From NCBI GenBank assembly GCA_029449235.1, contig JANATG010000016.1, positions 868,001 through 932,000 on the forward strand: 64,000 bases of DNA. Reading direction: 5' to 3'. A program made the translations under genes and the position numbers. Within the stretch, counting starts at the first letter, position 1. Each line of letters opens with the position of its first letter. This document shows, one piece after another, positions 47,601 through 61,700 of the stretch. The notes below the pieces were generated by a model. The model was not told the DNA's origin. It saw only the letters and a list, made by a program, of their open reading frames with translations, and did not search any database. The stretch comes from Linnemannia schmuckeri (lineage: Eukaryota; Mortierellomycota; Mortierellomycetes; Mortierellales; Mortierellaceae).

Positions 47601-49576
47601 AGGACGGCCATTCTGGACCAGGGGTACCGACGGAAGACGAGATTATGACCGATGGCTACAGGGATTCTTTAGGCTTGGATACTATTGTGCCATTCGACTT
47701 CATTGTCGTGGATCACGTATTGGATTCTGCAGAGCTAGATTGCATCTATCCATCGCCAGTAATCGCCTTCGTCTTGCTACTTGCGCCAACAACGGAGACT
47801 CTCAGATGGATTCTGCCACCAGCCGCCAAGAAACAGCCTGACGAGCCCGAAGAGTCTGGAGCTCTTGATGTCGGAGGCCGAGGAAGGATTCGCCGAGAAG
47901 GTGATGCCCACCTAGGGGACAAGCCTGTTGGCCAAGTTCAGAGGGTCTCCACAGAAGGCGCCACTAACTCCAACATCAGCAATCCTTACTTGGCCCAGAG
48001 TTATATTGCTGGACGGCCAACGGCATTGGCCCAGCCAGGAACCGCAAAGAGTACTCTTAAGGTGCCCTCAGAGCTCTTCAAGAAGCGCAAATCGCGTGGC
48101 CGGATCACGGTGACAAGACCTGTACCTCACCATGCCCTTCCAGGCGACGAGCAGCCCAAGATGGAGACGAGCACATTCCAAATTTGTCGAATGATCAAAC
48201 CTGTCCGCCGTTTGAAGCTGCTTCAGATTTTCTACAATGCAATCCACCAACACAATCATCGTCTTCAACACGAGGACCATCAGGATGACGATGGGACTGA
48301 GAGTCTGGATTCAGGATACCGCCGAGGTTCGACTGTGGAGACTTCGACTGAGAACGATTCTGACTCGGATATTGGAATGGACAGGAAGCGTCGGCTTTCG
48401 ACCACGGATTCGACCTCTGAGTCTCACTCGTCTCCTCCGCCGCCTCCTCTCCGGTCACGATCGAATTCGCCAATGTCGACTTCATCGTCGTCAGGTCGCT
48501 CAGTGTCGTTAAAGCGAAGACGTGGACAGGATGCTTCCTCGGACACCAATACTGATCCAGACTTGAAGCGTGTACCGAAGGCTCAAAAGAATTCGATCGA
48601 TGACACTCTGGTCATGAAAGGAGGACCAGCTACGACGCCCACAGTGGTCGTTCCCCAAACGACGCTGATGACGGTGGATGCTGAGAGTGATCCGCCCAGG
48701 AATCTTGGATTGAGCGGGGCTGTCATTGGGGTTGACGACAAATCGTTCCCGAAGCGCACGAGAAACAATGACGCCTTGACGCTACTCTTGACACCTGAGG
48801 AGCGCAACAGCTGTCGTGGGAAAAATGTCCTTGTTGCAGAGGATGACTTTGTTTCTCAAAAGATCCTCGAGAAGTAAGTTTCAATTTTTTTTTTCTTGTT
48901 ATAAAATCAACATTTTAGCACCTGTGTGTGATATGTTTTCTAACCAGCTCTTCTCATGCTTTCTTATCTAGACAATTGACAAAGCTGGGGATGAATGTGA
49001 TGATTGCGAATAATGGACAAGAAGCCGTGAACCAATGGCTGTCTGTTGAGCGTGGCCACTACACCATTGCCATTTTTGATCACGTACGTGACGACGATTT
49101 AGATCCATGTCTAATGTTGCTTTGATGGTAGTTGAATTTGGTTCGATTACTAACTATGTACTCTTTGTTATTATTGTGTTTGCGAAATAGCACATGCCGA
49201 TTATGGATGGACTTGCGGCGACGAGGAAGGTGCGGGCTTTGGAAGGAGAGTTTGCGCAGGAGCAGAACGATGGCAAGGAACCGATCCGGATCCCGATTGT
49301 TGGGCTCAGTGCCGACATTCAACAAAGCACCAAAGAGGTGTGTGTATGAAAGATGCCCTGCTAGCTCATGGGTTTTTTTATTATTATTACTATAGACGAA
49401 TGTGAAGTTCAAAAGTTCAGCTCAACTAACAATTTCGTCTTTCTCTTCCCGGACAATAGTCGTGTATCAAGGCGGGAATGGACGAGTATATGACCAAGCC
49501 TTTGCTCACCAAGGGCCTTGCATTGTTAATCCAGAGATACTGTTGCGCCAATCCCAGACGCGAACCAGAATCGTGA
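38641..49576 (+). CDS. giant hybrid histidine kinase A (group X type), 3248 residues
   Basis: Thirteen exons: 38641-40501, 40599-40690, 40786-40869, 40960-41354, 41445-43571, 43669-43839, 43933-46065, 46155-46340, 46450-46655, 46758-48873, 48972-49083, 49191-49337, 49460-49576. Order: disordered 1-260; kinase-like fold 261-680 lacking catalytic residues (HLALSPTA replaces HRDLKPEN; LFDFTH for DFG); STAND-type ATPase, Walker A GPSGVGKS near 803-812 split by intron 4, Walker B WLIDDIHYAD near 932; long helical TPR-like middle; GAF about 2040-2215; PAS to 2340; HisKA with His2346 (NMSHELRTP); HATPase (N box near 2449, GGTGLGLSI near 2559); degenerate receiver 2630-2900; canonical receiver with EDD, phospho-Asp3160 (IFDHHMPIMDG) and Lys-Pro. 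The order matches S. pombe Mak2/Mak3 and Candida Chk1, which act in oxidative-stress phosphorelay. Cytosolic; no membrane segment. Confidence 0.9.
46357..46380 (+). repeat. 24-base T tract in intron 8 of kinase A
   Basis: A T run in the intron between the H-box exon and the next. The matching intron of kinase B has only short T runs, so the tract arose or expanded after duplication. Confidence 0.85.
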
Positions 49577-49761
49577 ATTTGCCCTGTATAGTCCCTCTAT
49601 CTTAGTAAAACTCAAGAATTATATAATATATTTATTTAATGATCAATTTTGTTGTTCTTGGTTGGCGTTTTGATACTGTTGTTGATTTTTTTCACTACTT
49701 TTGAACAGAGTAAGTGAGAGGATGGCGTGTGCATCGTCGCAGTTTTATTGCGCCTTTGTTG
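49577..49761. other. 185-base gap between the tail-to-tail kinase genes
   Basis: Shared 3' region of kinases A and B, AT-rich (ATATAATATATTTATTTAATG near 49621-49641). Both polyadenylation sites must lie here or inside the opposite gene, so overlapping transcript ends are likely. Confidence 0.6.
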
Positions 49762-52700
49762 TTATTCACAACAATATCGCTGGATCAAAATTGCAAGTCC
49801 CTGGGTCAACAGCGGCTTGGTCATGTACTCATCCATTCCGGCCTTGATGCATTTCTATTTTGTTTCAAAAAAAACAACAAAGGCAAAAAAAAACCTCCCG
49901 AATTAATATAACACTCAGTGAACATCGGCCTTCAGAATAGACGTTGTCGTCCAATTTCCTGAAAAAACTATTACCTCCTTGGTGGCGTGCTGGATATCGG
50001 CACTCAAACCGACAATAGGGATGCGATTGGGGTTCCTGACTGGTTTGAAGACGTCAGGACTTGTGCTTCCTTCAGCTAGAGATTGACCCCTGTTAGCATC
50101 GTCGTCGTTGTCCAGGTTGAGTCCCCGTCTTTCCTCCTCTTCTGCTTTATGCTCTGCTTCCAATGACCGAATCATCCGCGTCGCTGCCAGACCGTCCATG
50201 ATCGGCATATGCTATTGTAGCAAGTGAACGTGGTCCAGTAGTATCGGGATGATTAGTATGCGAGTTTGATGGTAAGAAATGAAGGAACTACAAGGTTTTT
50301 CTGAGCAGCTTACATGATCGAAGATGGCGATGGTGTAGTGACCACGCTCGGCCGACAGCCATCGGTTGACGGCCTCCTGTCCGTTGTTGGCGATCACCAC
50401 GTTCATTCCCAACTTTGTCAGTTGCCTGTTGAATCAACACAATGAAAAACAAAAGTGTGCAAGGATATAATCGTAAGTAAATATGCCTTATTGTTTCACC
50501 AACACTTCAGGCACAATATAAAAAACACATTCTGAACAGTAAGCACGGAATAGAACATACTTCTCAAGGATCTTCTGGGAAACGAAATCATCCTCGGCGA
50601 CGAGGACATTGATGCCCTGACACCTCTTGAGCTGTCGGGGCGACAAGAGCAGCGACAGGGCATCGTTGTTGCGAGCCCGCTTCCTTACTTCGTTATCCTG
50701 GTCCATATCCATGTCCCGGCTCCTGGGTCGACTCTTGCCCTTCTTCCGCGCTGCAGCCGCTGCTGCTGTTGATGACGAGGACCTGGGTGTCAATCTTACT
50801 GACTTGGCCACAGATCTTTCATCACGCTTCTTCATTCCACCTTCGGCGGAAGAGTCCTCGCTAGCCAAAGAGGGGTTCGACCGCCTGCGCTTCAGAGCCT
50901 TAGATGGCGAAGGTCGACTTGACGAGCTGTCAGACATGGGCGAAGACGCTGCTGCAGGAGTCGAGTATGCAGAAGATGTAGGCGTAGAAACATCCCTTCC
51001 TCTGTCTGATCGGCTGTACTCATCTCCCATACTAGAATCGTCCCCATTCTCGTCGTCGATTCCAGCTTCATCGTCCTCGTCCAATTCAGTCAACCTAGCA
51101 CCTGTCGGCCATCTGTCATCCTCGTCTTCCTCCATATATTCTTCAGGATGCATCTGCCGATGCTCATGCTGCATCAGAGCATTGGACATGATCTGGAGCA
51201 GCTTCATCCGGCGAACGGGTTTAATCATCCGGACTACTTGGAACGAAGGCTCCTTGCTGTTCGGGAAAATCTTGCGGACGTGACCCTGATGCGACACACC
51301 GTTCTTCCTCCGCCTAAACAGTTGTGACGGCAATCTGGTGAATCCTGCATCATTCGTCGCTATTGTGGCCGCAGTAGTAGCGTTTTTAGAACTAGAACGT
51401 CCAGCAGCCAGACTCTTGATCCCATCACAAACAGGTGCCCTTGCTGGAGCCATGGGGGCAGACACAGAAGTCGAATGGTCAACCTTGGACATGTACGATG
51501 CGCTATGAACACGTCCCATCGCCCTCGCTGCAAAATCCATCTCTGAACTCTGACGGATCCGACCGCGGCCTCCTACATCCACCTGCTCACTCTCGGCGAC
51601 CTCATCTAGATTGGCACCATATCTTTTCTCGGTTGCGGGCGGGAGGATCCAACGCAAGGTCTCAGTCGTGGGTGCCAAAAGGAGGACATAGGCGACTCGA
51701 GGGGAGGGGTGGATACAGTCGAGTTCGGCAGAGTCAAGGACATGATCGATGAGAATAAAGTCGAACTGTTGAATGAGCGGGAGGTCTGGGCCTGCTATGG
51801 TAGATTTGCCCTTGCAGGGGCTGCTACCCATCTTGAACGGATCCTTGCTGCAAGGACTGCCGCTCGACTTTCGATCGTCCTGGGTTTTTCCGTTACATGG
51901 CGACGTAGTGTTGCTGTTGCAGGCTGTTGTGGCGGCTGGCTGGCCCTTCTGGCAATCTCCTCCGCCTTGACCTGACTGACCCTTGCAGGCTGGCTTGGGT
52001 CTGGCCTGAGGCTTGTTCTTGCAAGACTCTCCTTGTTCCTGATCTTGGGCCGTGTTCTGGCATGGCTTTTGAGTTGGTGCCTCAGCAGCAGGTTGGTCCT
52101 GAGCCCCGGCGTCATGGGCCTTGTATACTTGAGAATCCAACACGCCTTGGCCCTGACTCTGACAGCAACCCACGGCGCCACCAGAGCCCCTGCAAGGTCT
52201 CTTCGCCTGAAGCACAGGCACAATATCCTCCTCCTCACTACCACTGTGCGAAGAAGACGCATCCGCCAACTCAGGACATCCCTCCTCAGAATCACAAAGC
52301 ACTCCGATCGCTCGTGCCTCGATCGCCAGATCGACACTATCAAATTCCATAAACTCCACTTGCTCTCCAATTGTCTGCTTGAGCTGCTCTCTCAAATGTG
52401 GGTTGGGCGACAAGATCAAGATCCGCTTGTCTTTCAGTGCCGCGACTCGCTTATCCAGAACCACTCGGCATTCCTGGATCCGTGCATCCTCAGCCGGGTG
52501 TTGGGCTTTATCCTGATCGGTCATGGTCGTCAGTTTCGCGGTGAAGGTGAACGTGGATCCTTTACCCTTCTCTGAATCGACAACAATCTTGCCGTTCATA
52601 TGGGCAATCAACTGAGCACAGATCGACAGCCCAAGCCCAGTACCTCCGTACTTGCGGGTTGTCCCACTGTCAGTCTGCTGAAACGAAACAAACAACATCT

Positions 52701-55700
52701 TCTGCTCCTCAGGCGTCATGCCGATCCCCTGATCCGTGACTGAACAATGCAAGGAGACCTCATCGCCCAAGTGTGACTCATCCGACTCTAAAGCGACTTT
52801 CCTCCTCAACTGTTCAACACCACTGGTGTTATAGTAATCAAGTCGACATTTGCCCGTCAGGATGTCAAGGACGGATTGGGGTGGTTTCTTGACAGGGATG
52901 GTCTCGCGTTTGCGGATCTCGTGCCAGTACTTAATGACGACGCTTCCTGAACTCGAGAACTTGATGGCGTTGCCGATCAAGTTCATGAGGATCTGCTTCA
53001 TCCTGTCTGGGTCGCCAATGAGTTGTACGGGGAGGGTGTTATCCAGAAGGATGATCAGCTCCAGTCCTTTGCGCGACGCCAGTGGAACCAGCAAATCGCA
53101 GACATCTATTTTACAAATTATAAGAAGGCGAATCGTTACTTCTAAGCTCATGCACGCAGAGGCATCTGACAGTTGCATACATAGATAGCGCAGTAATTAC
53201 CTCCAAGGATCTCCTCGAAACAGAGTGGAATGTACTCCAAGGTAACCTTGTCGGCTTCCAGTTTGCTGAAGTTGAGCAGGTCATCAACGATACGGATTAA
53301 CATCTCACAGGATGCTTTGGCCATGTCAACAAATTCGAACTGTTCATCAGACAGCCCACTCGAGTCCTTGAGAAGCGACAGCATACCCAAGATACCAGAA
53401 AATGGCCTAATGTATTGTACAGTGATGAAAATTGCCACCAAAATGTGCTGAAGTTATGATTTCGTTCTTACACTCCGATTAGGCATTGCAACATGTACGC
53501 AAAAAAAGGGCCTTACGTGCGCAGCTCATGGCTCATATTAGCCAGGAAGTTGGACTTGAGTTGGACGGCACGGCGCTGATCGTCAATGTCAATGGTGACG
53601 GTAAGCCATTGCAGGATGTTAGCCCTCTCAGTATTGGCCTTGATGGGCAGCATCCTGACAATTCCCCAGCGATACGACCCATCGCTCAATCCATACCTCG
53701 CCTCCCTAAAAAGTTCATCAATTTCGATGCAGTAGGCAGTCAGAGTCATGTTCATCGCCATCATCGCCAAAGAGAAAATAATATATAAACAAAGACTAAA
53801 TAGAATACTTACCATTGGCAGGACTCCCCGGCGCGGACGCGATCCTTCCAGGCGATACCGTGTGCAACAATCTCATCGGGGTGAACCAAAATACTCCATC
53901 TCGACTTCATGATTTGGTCCACAGTATATCCCGTCATATCACCCCAGGTCGAATTAATATACTGGCAGTTCTCCGCGTTTGCGTCCCATAACGCAATACC
54001 GCAGGGCATGTTCTCCAACAACCCATTCAACTTGGTTTCGGACTGTAGGACCGACTGGTACAACAGTGCGTTGGTGATCGAGATGCCTAACTGCTGAACC
54101 AACAGGTTCATGACCAGCAATCTCTTGTTGGCAAGCGCTCTCTCTGGGAAATCCTCCATGTACAACACACCGACAAGGGCAGTCTTGTGAAGGATAGGTG
54201 AGCAGAGGACAGTCTTGAGGTCCACGTGTTGCTTGAGGTACTCGTCTGCACAGAACCGAGGGTCGTCTTTCGCATTGACAACCAGACAGGGAGCCGAGGT
54301 GTTGATCACATAGTGGATCACGCCCTGGAACAGCGAACTGCATTGGTCGAACCTCATCGGAGGATTCACAGACTCGCAGCGGCCACGGTCTCCACCTAGT
54401 GAGGCAGCCAGGACGAGCTCGTGGTCCTTGGAGATGATGACAGAACACTTTTTGGCGCCGACGGATTGGTTGAGCACGCCAAGAGACTTGACCAACAGCA
54501 GTTCCAGATCGATTTCACTCGCAATGACCTGCATCGCCTCAATGACTGACGAGAAATCAATCACATCCAGATCCACATTCTCCACCTCAGGAGATCGAGG
54601 TGAACTGATCCATGTATTCTGGAGGGAGTAAAGTGGCGCTGATAGGATAGAAGTTCCTGTTGACGTCGCGCTGGCAGGACCGTTGGGCGCAGAGGAGGAA
54701 GAAGGACATCCACCGCCACCGACGCCTGACTGGAATGTAGACGCCAGACAAGATTCTGTAGCTGCCGAGACTGCAACGGCGTTCAGGGCATCGTTTCCAA
54801 TGTCAGAGGGGCTCATTGTCGAAAGAGGGCTGGCAGTCATCCAAGGAGAAGTAGCAGCTGCAGCAGCGGCAGCAAGTGGGCACACCGAGGCCGCATTGAC
54901 GCTGCTGGCGGTGTGTCGGAATGATCCAGATGCTGCGACAGCGGTGGGAGTAGCAATAGGGCAACTACTGGACGCAGCAGCAGCATATCGACTAGATTCG
55001 TTCTCGCTAGTAGGCCGGTAAAACATAGAGCGCGCAAGTCCCGCGGGATCGTCATCCTGAGGAGCCGGGAAGATATCGGGGTAGGTCTTGTGGAACCACT
55101 GAACTTTACCCTTGGCACCCCAATTATGGTAGACCTTGCAAGAGTTAGCCATAAGACATCTGGCACTCGTTAAAAGTCCATGGCGGAGGTGGCATTTCGC
55201 AGCCAGCTCGTAGGCGAAACATTTATGGAGTGGGAAATCGCCGTCAGTTGCAAACTTGATCGCCTTCTCGTAGAGCAAGAAGACCTTCTTCATGGCTGGG
55301 ACAAACATTCCTCCACGTCCGCGTCGTTTCGAGTCCGATAGCACGTTATAGACCCTGCACTGCGCGGCATACTCATCGCCATCATCCACCTCCATGTGGG
55401 TATCGACGTCGTCACAGTCATCATCTTCACCATATTCCTCCTCCTGGCACAGTCTCTGATCAGCCATCTCAGCCTCCAAGAGATAATACATGGCTGCATG
55501 GTTAGTCGCATACTTTCTGGCCCTCATCTTCATCTGGTCGCGAATATTCAGCAATCGCCTCTGATGGCGCTTCCTGACCTCAGGATCCTTCTCCGTCCTC
55601 AGCAAATTGACCAACGACAGACCAATCACGGTAAAAATCGAATGTGCGATCCAAGAGCCTTCAAAGTTCATGATTGACTTTGGATCATCATGCCAGACCT

Positions 55701-58700
55701 CAGTTGTCTGTTCAATGAACGCGTAGTGCCCAAACACGAAAGCGGCAACAATCTTGAGCATCTGATATGTGCTGTTGTTGTGAACCATATTCAACGAACT
55801 CTTGGCGCGCTTCGCGGCATGGACCTTGGACTCTGAGTAATCGGCGTCGTCAAAAATCAACTCGGGGTTGGTGGTCGACTGAGTCCGACCCTTGAGACAC
55901 TTGACGAGCTGGAGAACCCCCTGCATGACTTCGACTCCATGAGACTTGGGTCCGAACTCGATGTGTTTGGCGAGATGGTCGATGGTGCTGGTCATGAGAT
56001 CGTTGAGGTGGACGCGTCCGATGAGGACCTTGATCACGGCAACGTGGATCATTCCTGCGGTATGGAAGAGACGGTCGCAGGTGAGGTCAACGGCTGTGAG
56101 AGTTTCCTCTAGTGCAGAGACAGAGTGTGCAATGTGGTCACCCCACTGCTGTACTGTCATGTAAAACAGGAATATGACGTGTTGGTTCCCGTTGGACACA
56201 TCGCACGCCAACCTAATAATATAACGTTTGACAATTTGTAAGTATGTAGGATGCACTCAGGATGTTGTATTCTAGCGTCCAAACATTCCTTATTGAATTA
56301 GGAAATGTAGGCTGTGTGACTTACTTTCCGAGCTCATATGCGTTGTCGAGACACCCGTACCAGGTGGAGTAAGTGAGAGCAAAGGAGACCAATGCGCGCC
56401 CTGCGTCCTTGGTAATGCCGTGCTCACAGGTGAGTCGCATTGACTGAATGATCCCGCTTGCCATGAATGGTACGTTGCAGTAATACAAACTTGCACTGTT
56501 ACAAGTAATTGGTGGCAAAAAAAAGAGATATGTTAGCGGATGAAATAAATTTATCTTGATAAGTAACAAAAGACACAAGAGAAAAGGGATGCGTAGATCG
56601 AGTATTTTACCTAGCGACAGACATGACTTCCATCATCATGGCAATCTTGGGATCATGACAGATCTTGGGCGGGTCGGCCTCCAGCTCAGGCATATGCCTC
56701 AGCAGCAACTTGTGAGTCTCGCCAAAGATAACCTTCATCTCCTCTTCAGTCGGGCTGAATAGCGTATCTTCCGGCATGCCGAGCTCCTGCAGGCACTTGA
56801 TCGTGATCGCAGTTGCCTTTTCTGGGGAAGAGTAGGCCCAAACAGACATCTCGATCTGATGTTGGTATACTCGAGCTCTGTCAATCGGATCCGACACATT
56901 CGCCAACACAATTTCGCAGATCTTCATAGCTTGACCGAAATTCTCACGCCATCGCTCGGCCTCAATGCATTGGAGGTGCAGTTTGAGGGCCTCGTGGTGG
57001 AGCGGTAATCGACGTGAGAGGGTGTAGCGGACGCCATCTTTCAACGATGATCGGGTCGAGTTGGGCGATCCAGTGAGCTCCTCCATATCGATATCCTGAA
57101 GGTCCGAGGCGGGAGACGTTAATGAAGGGACACTACTGCTTGAGGGGGATGTAGCAGTTGAGGTTGCACTGGTAACACTGCCGTCGGCTGACTCCAGCTC
57201 ATCAGGCCGCTCCCAGCAGTGCTCTGGCAGCAAAGCCATCGCCGCATTCCAGAACGCGAGAGCCATATCTTGCGCGCCGCTCTTTTGTGACTTCTCTCCG
57301 GCCAGTGAAAGAATCGCTCTTAAAGCACGACCATCCAGTTCTGAAGACTTGTCGTTTTCTTCCTCCAACACCGATGGTGGACGATTTCCTGAGAAACAGT
57401 GGCCCTTGTAGTCGTTGGCATTGTCGACTTCCACAGTCGACTCTGATGTTCCGCTGATGGATGATTTACTCATTTTCCCAGCTGCAAGACGCTTTTTGAT
57501 CAAGTTCAAACTCTGGAGGACATGGCTGGCGGTTCTGAACTCCTGCCCTGGCGTGTTGAAAAGAATCTTGGCCATCTCGAAATGCAGCTTCTCGGTTTGC
57601 TCGGGGCTGTCCAGCAGATTCACAGCAACACGACGCATGATCCCGTGGTGGAAACGCAGCTCGTTGGGTTCAGAGGTATACACCAAAATACCCTCTCGAA
57701 TAGCAGACTGTAGACCCGCCATGGCCTTACATCCAGTATTCACTGCCGCCGGTGTGCCAGTAGCGCCAGCAGCTGTTCCTTCATCTGACATCCCAGCCTT
57801 GAATTGTGCACCATCACTCGACGCTGTCGCCTTGGGTTCTGCGCCTGACCATGTGAACGCCGCTGACGCCAAAAGTTGAAGATCATGAATCGTAAACATG
57901 GGCCCACAAATCGACGCACAGATCAGCGTCTTCTTGGTGTCACAGTCCAAAGCACGGAAACGCTGGTCGAGGAATGCAAACTCCTCTCCCGTCAACCGAC
58001 GCACAACCTCACCCAGAGTTTCCTCGCAAGGCTCCCACTCCCACTCTCGGCTGAAGCAGTTGAAATAAATGGTCTGGATCCTGTACAATTCCAAGACAAG
58101 CTGTCGAATGGTCAACCAGGACTTTTGACGAAGCGCCTTGGCCAGCGACACGACATCCTCCTTGTCACGGTGGAGTAGCGCCGCCAAGAACTCCTGGATC
58201 GTCTCAAGGGTCGGGTTCTGAAGGCGAATGAATCGTACGCCTCCGCCTCCACGAACAATGAGTGATGTTCCAGACGAAGATCGATGAAGGCCCTTCCTCG
58301 GTAGGGATGACGTACCATCGCCTCCACCGCCACTCATGCCACCAGAACCACTCGGCATGGACGCCATTAAGTCACATCCAGTTCCCGAAGATCCCGAAGT
58401 TTGCTCGTTGTGCATCGTTCCCAGAGCACTGTATCCTGTTGGGTGCCTGGCTCCTGCGACATTTCCTCCGCCCAGAATCTGCTTGACCTTGATCAAACAG
58501 TCAACGGTGTCTCTGTGCGTAATGATCAAGACAATCGGGAGCCGCTTGTTGACATTCACCAGGGTCGCCAACAGGTCGATAGAGTTTTCATCCGCAAAGT
58601 GGAGGTCATCGATTAGCCAGGTCATGAAGAAATGTGTAGAGATAACCCGAATCAGCTTGAGGATCAGCGCATGGAAACGAGCCACTGAATGGGTCAGCGG

Positions 58701-61700
58701 GACATCCTTGCTCTCAGGCAAATCAGAGCCATTGAAGAAATACTTAAGCTCTGGAACCAGATCGCAAATAATGCCGATCCCAGAGTCAGGTTCAAAAGCG
58801 GTCCTGATGGCAATGACGAGAGAAGCCAGGGCATCAGTCTGTTGGGTCAAGAGCTGTTGGAGTACGCTCTGGATACACGACAGAATCGCCGAGTACGGTG
58901 CTGAATTGCCAGCCTCGAAGATTCCTCCTGCAAATAGTCCCGAGTTGCGCGCCACCGTCGACATTCGCCGGATCAACACCGTTCTAAAAGGCCAAAAATT
59001 AAAGTTAGTAACAGAACATTAGATTTTTGTTGCCGTTCATTAAACTACATTGCAGAGTTAAATCAGCAATTATGGGAACTGTCCTAAACTTACTTTCCAA
59101 CACCCGATGGGCCACTGACAAATATCACCCTCACAACAGGGTCGCTCAGTTCAGTCCCACGGTGAACTGACTTGCCACCGCTACGATCAAACAGCCTGGG
59201 TTTCCGCAGCAAAGTCTTCGACGACAGCGGGATCTTGGACGACAGTTGACACTTGAGCGACACAATGTCATCCTCAAAGACATAGAGATCCTCCGAGTCG
59301 TTGGTATTTACTGCAGCTGGTGTTGAGGGTCTCCCACAACTCGTTCCGCCGTCAAAGTCATCGCAGTGCTCATCGTCATCGCTGCAAATCAGCTCACTGT
59401 TTAAGGCCTGTTGATAAGCGCTGGCCGCCTGAACAATTGCCGCCGAGATTAACTGTTGTTCTGAGTGACGCCCAAAAAGACTATTTGGGAGGACAAATTG
59501 GTACGATATATCGTGGTTCCCAAGCTCAAAGGAATCGATCTGAAATGTTAAAGAACACCAAAGTTAGGCGACCAACTTCCAATCATATACGTAGAACATT
59601 GGAGGAACGAGTGCGAATTAATGCAAATGTGCCTACCTTTCCAGTCCTACGAAGAGAGTTCAAGCAACGCAAGATGTCTTGCTTGAACCCAAAAGCGTTC
59701 TGATAACGCTGACTTGGTTGCTATCGGATGAAATCATACAACACGTGTTTAGTACGCTGCTACCACTATGAAATCAACACGACAAACTAAGCAACAGTGG
59801 CAAAATAATAGTGATCTATCTCACCTTTTGCGTCATCTTGCGAAGGATGGCATCCACAATAGGAGGCATGTCCGGCCTGAAGTCGCTCACCGGTGGCAAA
59901 TCCCTCGTCAGAACGCCTAAATATTTTCATCCGCATCAACACATCATGGTCAGTAGCCGCACTCTGAAATTTGCCTAAAAGATTCAGTTCGCGCGACGAA
60001 CACTTGCCAATGTGTTCTCACACTCACCTTGAAGAATCTGAACGCTGTCGTTTCCAGTGTTGGGGTACTGCATCGTCAAGAGCGAGAACAAGGTCGCACC
60101 GAGTCCATAGATGTCCGTGCGGTAATCCATCCAGGTCTCTGCTCGTCCTGTCTGCTCTGGGGCCAAGAACTGCAAATGGTACTCCATATACCCAGGGATT
60201 TGCCATTCAACAATGTTGTTGGGAGCCCTGGCTCGCTCATGACTTAGAATCTTGGAATGAGTGAAATCAAATAGCCTCAATTTGGTGTCATTGATGTCCA
60301 TGGTATCCAGCAATGTGTAAAGTGTCGAGGGTCCCTTGGAGAACTGGCTAGACCCACCTCCGATGCCGTTTCCAGCTCCGTCCGGTTCAGACTGGGTGCC
60401 GCTGGTGGGGCTCCAGGGGCCGATCTTTGGTTCAGCCGGCATCCAGTGAAGAGCGGTGGGGCAGATAGCGAGATGGGCAAGATTCGCCGACTGCAGGGCC
60501 TCAAGGACGCAGGCTGCCTTCAGCGCAAAGATTAAGAAGGTGTAAACATCTCGGAAAGGTGAACCAATGCACTTTTCAATCTTCCCGTCTGTGCTGTAGA
60601 GTTCCTGCAGGTTGTCAAGTCCCATGAATTGGTGGTGTGTGTGCGACAATAGGTTGGGTCCCAATCGTTCAAGAATCAAGATCGAGAGGTCTTCCTGATC
60701 CAGGTCAATGAAATCCTCGACAACTCGGTTGAAGTACTTTTCGGTCTCAATGCTCCCTGTCTCGTAGACTGCTTGCTTGACACCAGGCTTGGCATGACAC
60801 TTGCTCTCTCTCGCAGGTTGTTGTCGCCCATGACTGTCATTTGTTGGTGTTGAAGATAATTGTGGCGAAGTGGGTGGGGTCGTTGCTGTGGTAACACCAG
60901 TGCCGCTGTAACCCTCAGATCCTGATGCCGATGTTGATGTTTCACCACAGGAGGAAGGTTCGGGCTTTGTTTGTGGGTCGGCCGATGGATTGAACTTTGG
61001 TGGAGGAGGGCTGGTAGGGTCGTAGCGGGCGTTGGCAATCTGGAGTCGCTTCAATATCCGGTATTCGTGCTGGAGGAGGACACGGGACTGATGAAGCTTG
61101 CCTGTCACTGGCACACCGTCCGATATCCGTTTGCCCATCATCAGTCCCATGTTCCCTGCCTGGGATCCTCCAATAAACTCGTATCCCTGCACCATAGGCG
61201 GCACAAAGGAGCGTGTGTTGGTGTGTGAAGGCGCCCTATACGGGTTATGGTATATTGATTCATCCTTGATGGGCAGGAGTGGTTGCGGGTTGAGATGAAA
61301 GGAACCTCCTGCAAGACTGAGACTTGATTGGGAGTAGGGTCCAGCTGTCCGCTTATTATATCCTCCAATGCCGATCCCTGTCGAGTATGTCGAATAAAGG
61401 TCCTCGCCCCGGATCATAGGGATGGCACCGCCACCAACAGGATCATGTCCTGGTCCGATAGGGGTCTGCGGTTGAAGACGACTGGCTGAAATAGCATTGC
61501 TGTAGAGTGAGGCAGGGGTGCTGGGAAGGGGTATTGTCGATGAACTAACGGAGGAAGAGGAGGAGGAGAAGGATCGTTTGTTCTTTTTGTGATGTGACTC
61601 TGAGGGGGTGAAGGTTGACATTGCAGTGGTGGAGATGGCGGAGGGTTGGAGGTATGGTTTGTAGAACCACTGCGCTGCGTTGGTAGCGTTGGGACAGTCT

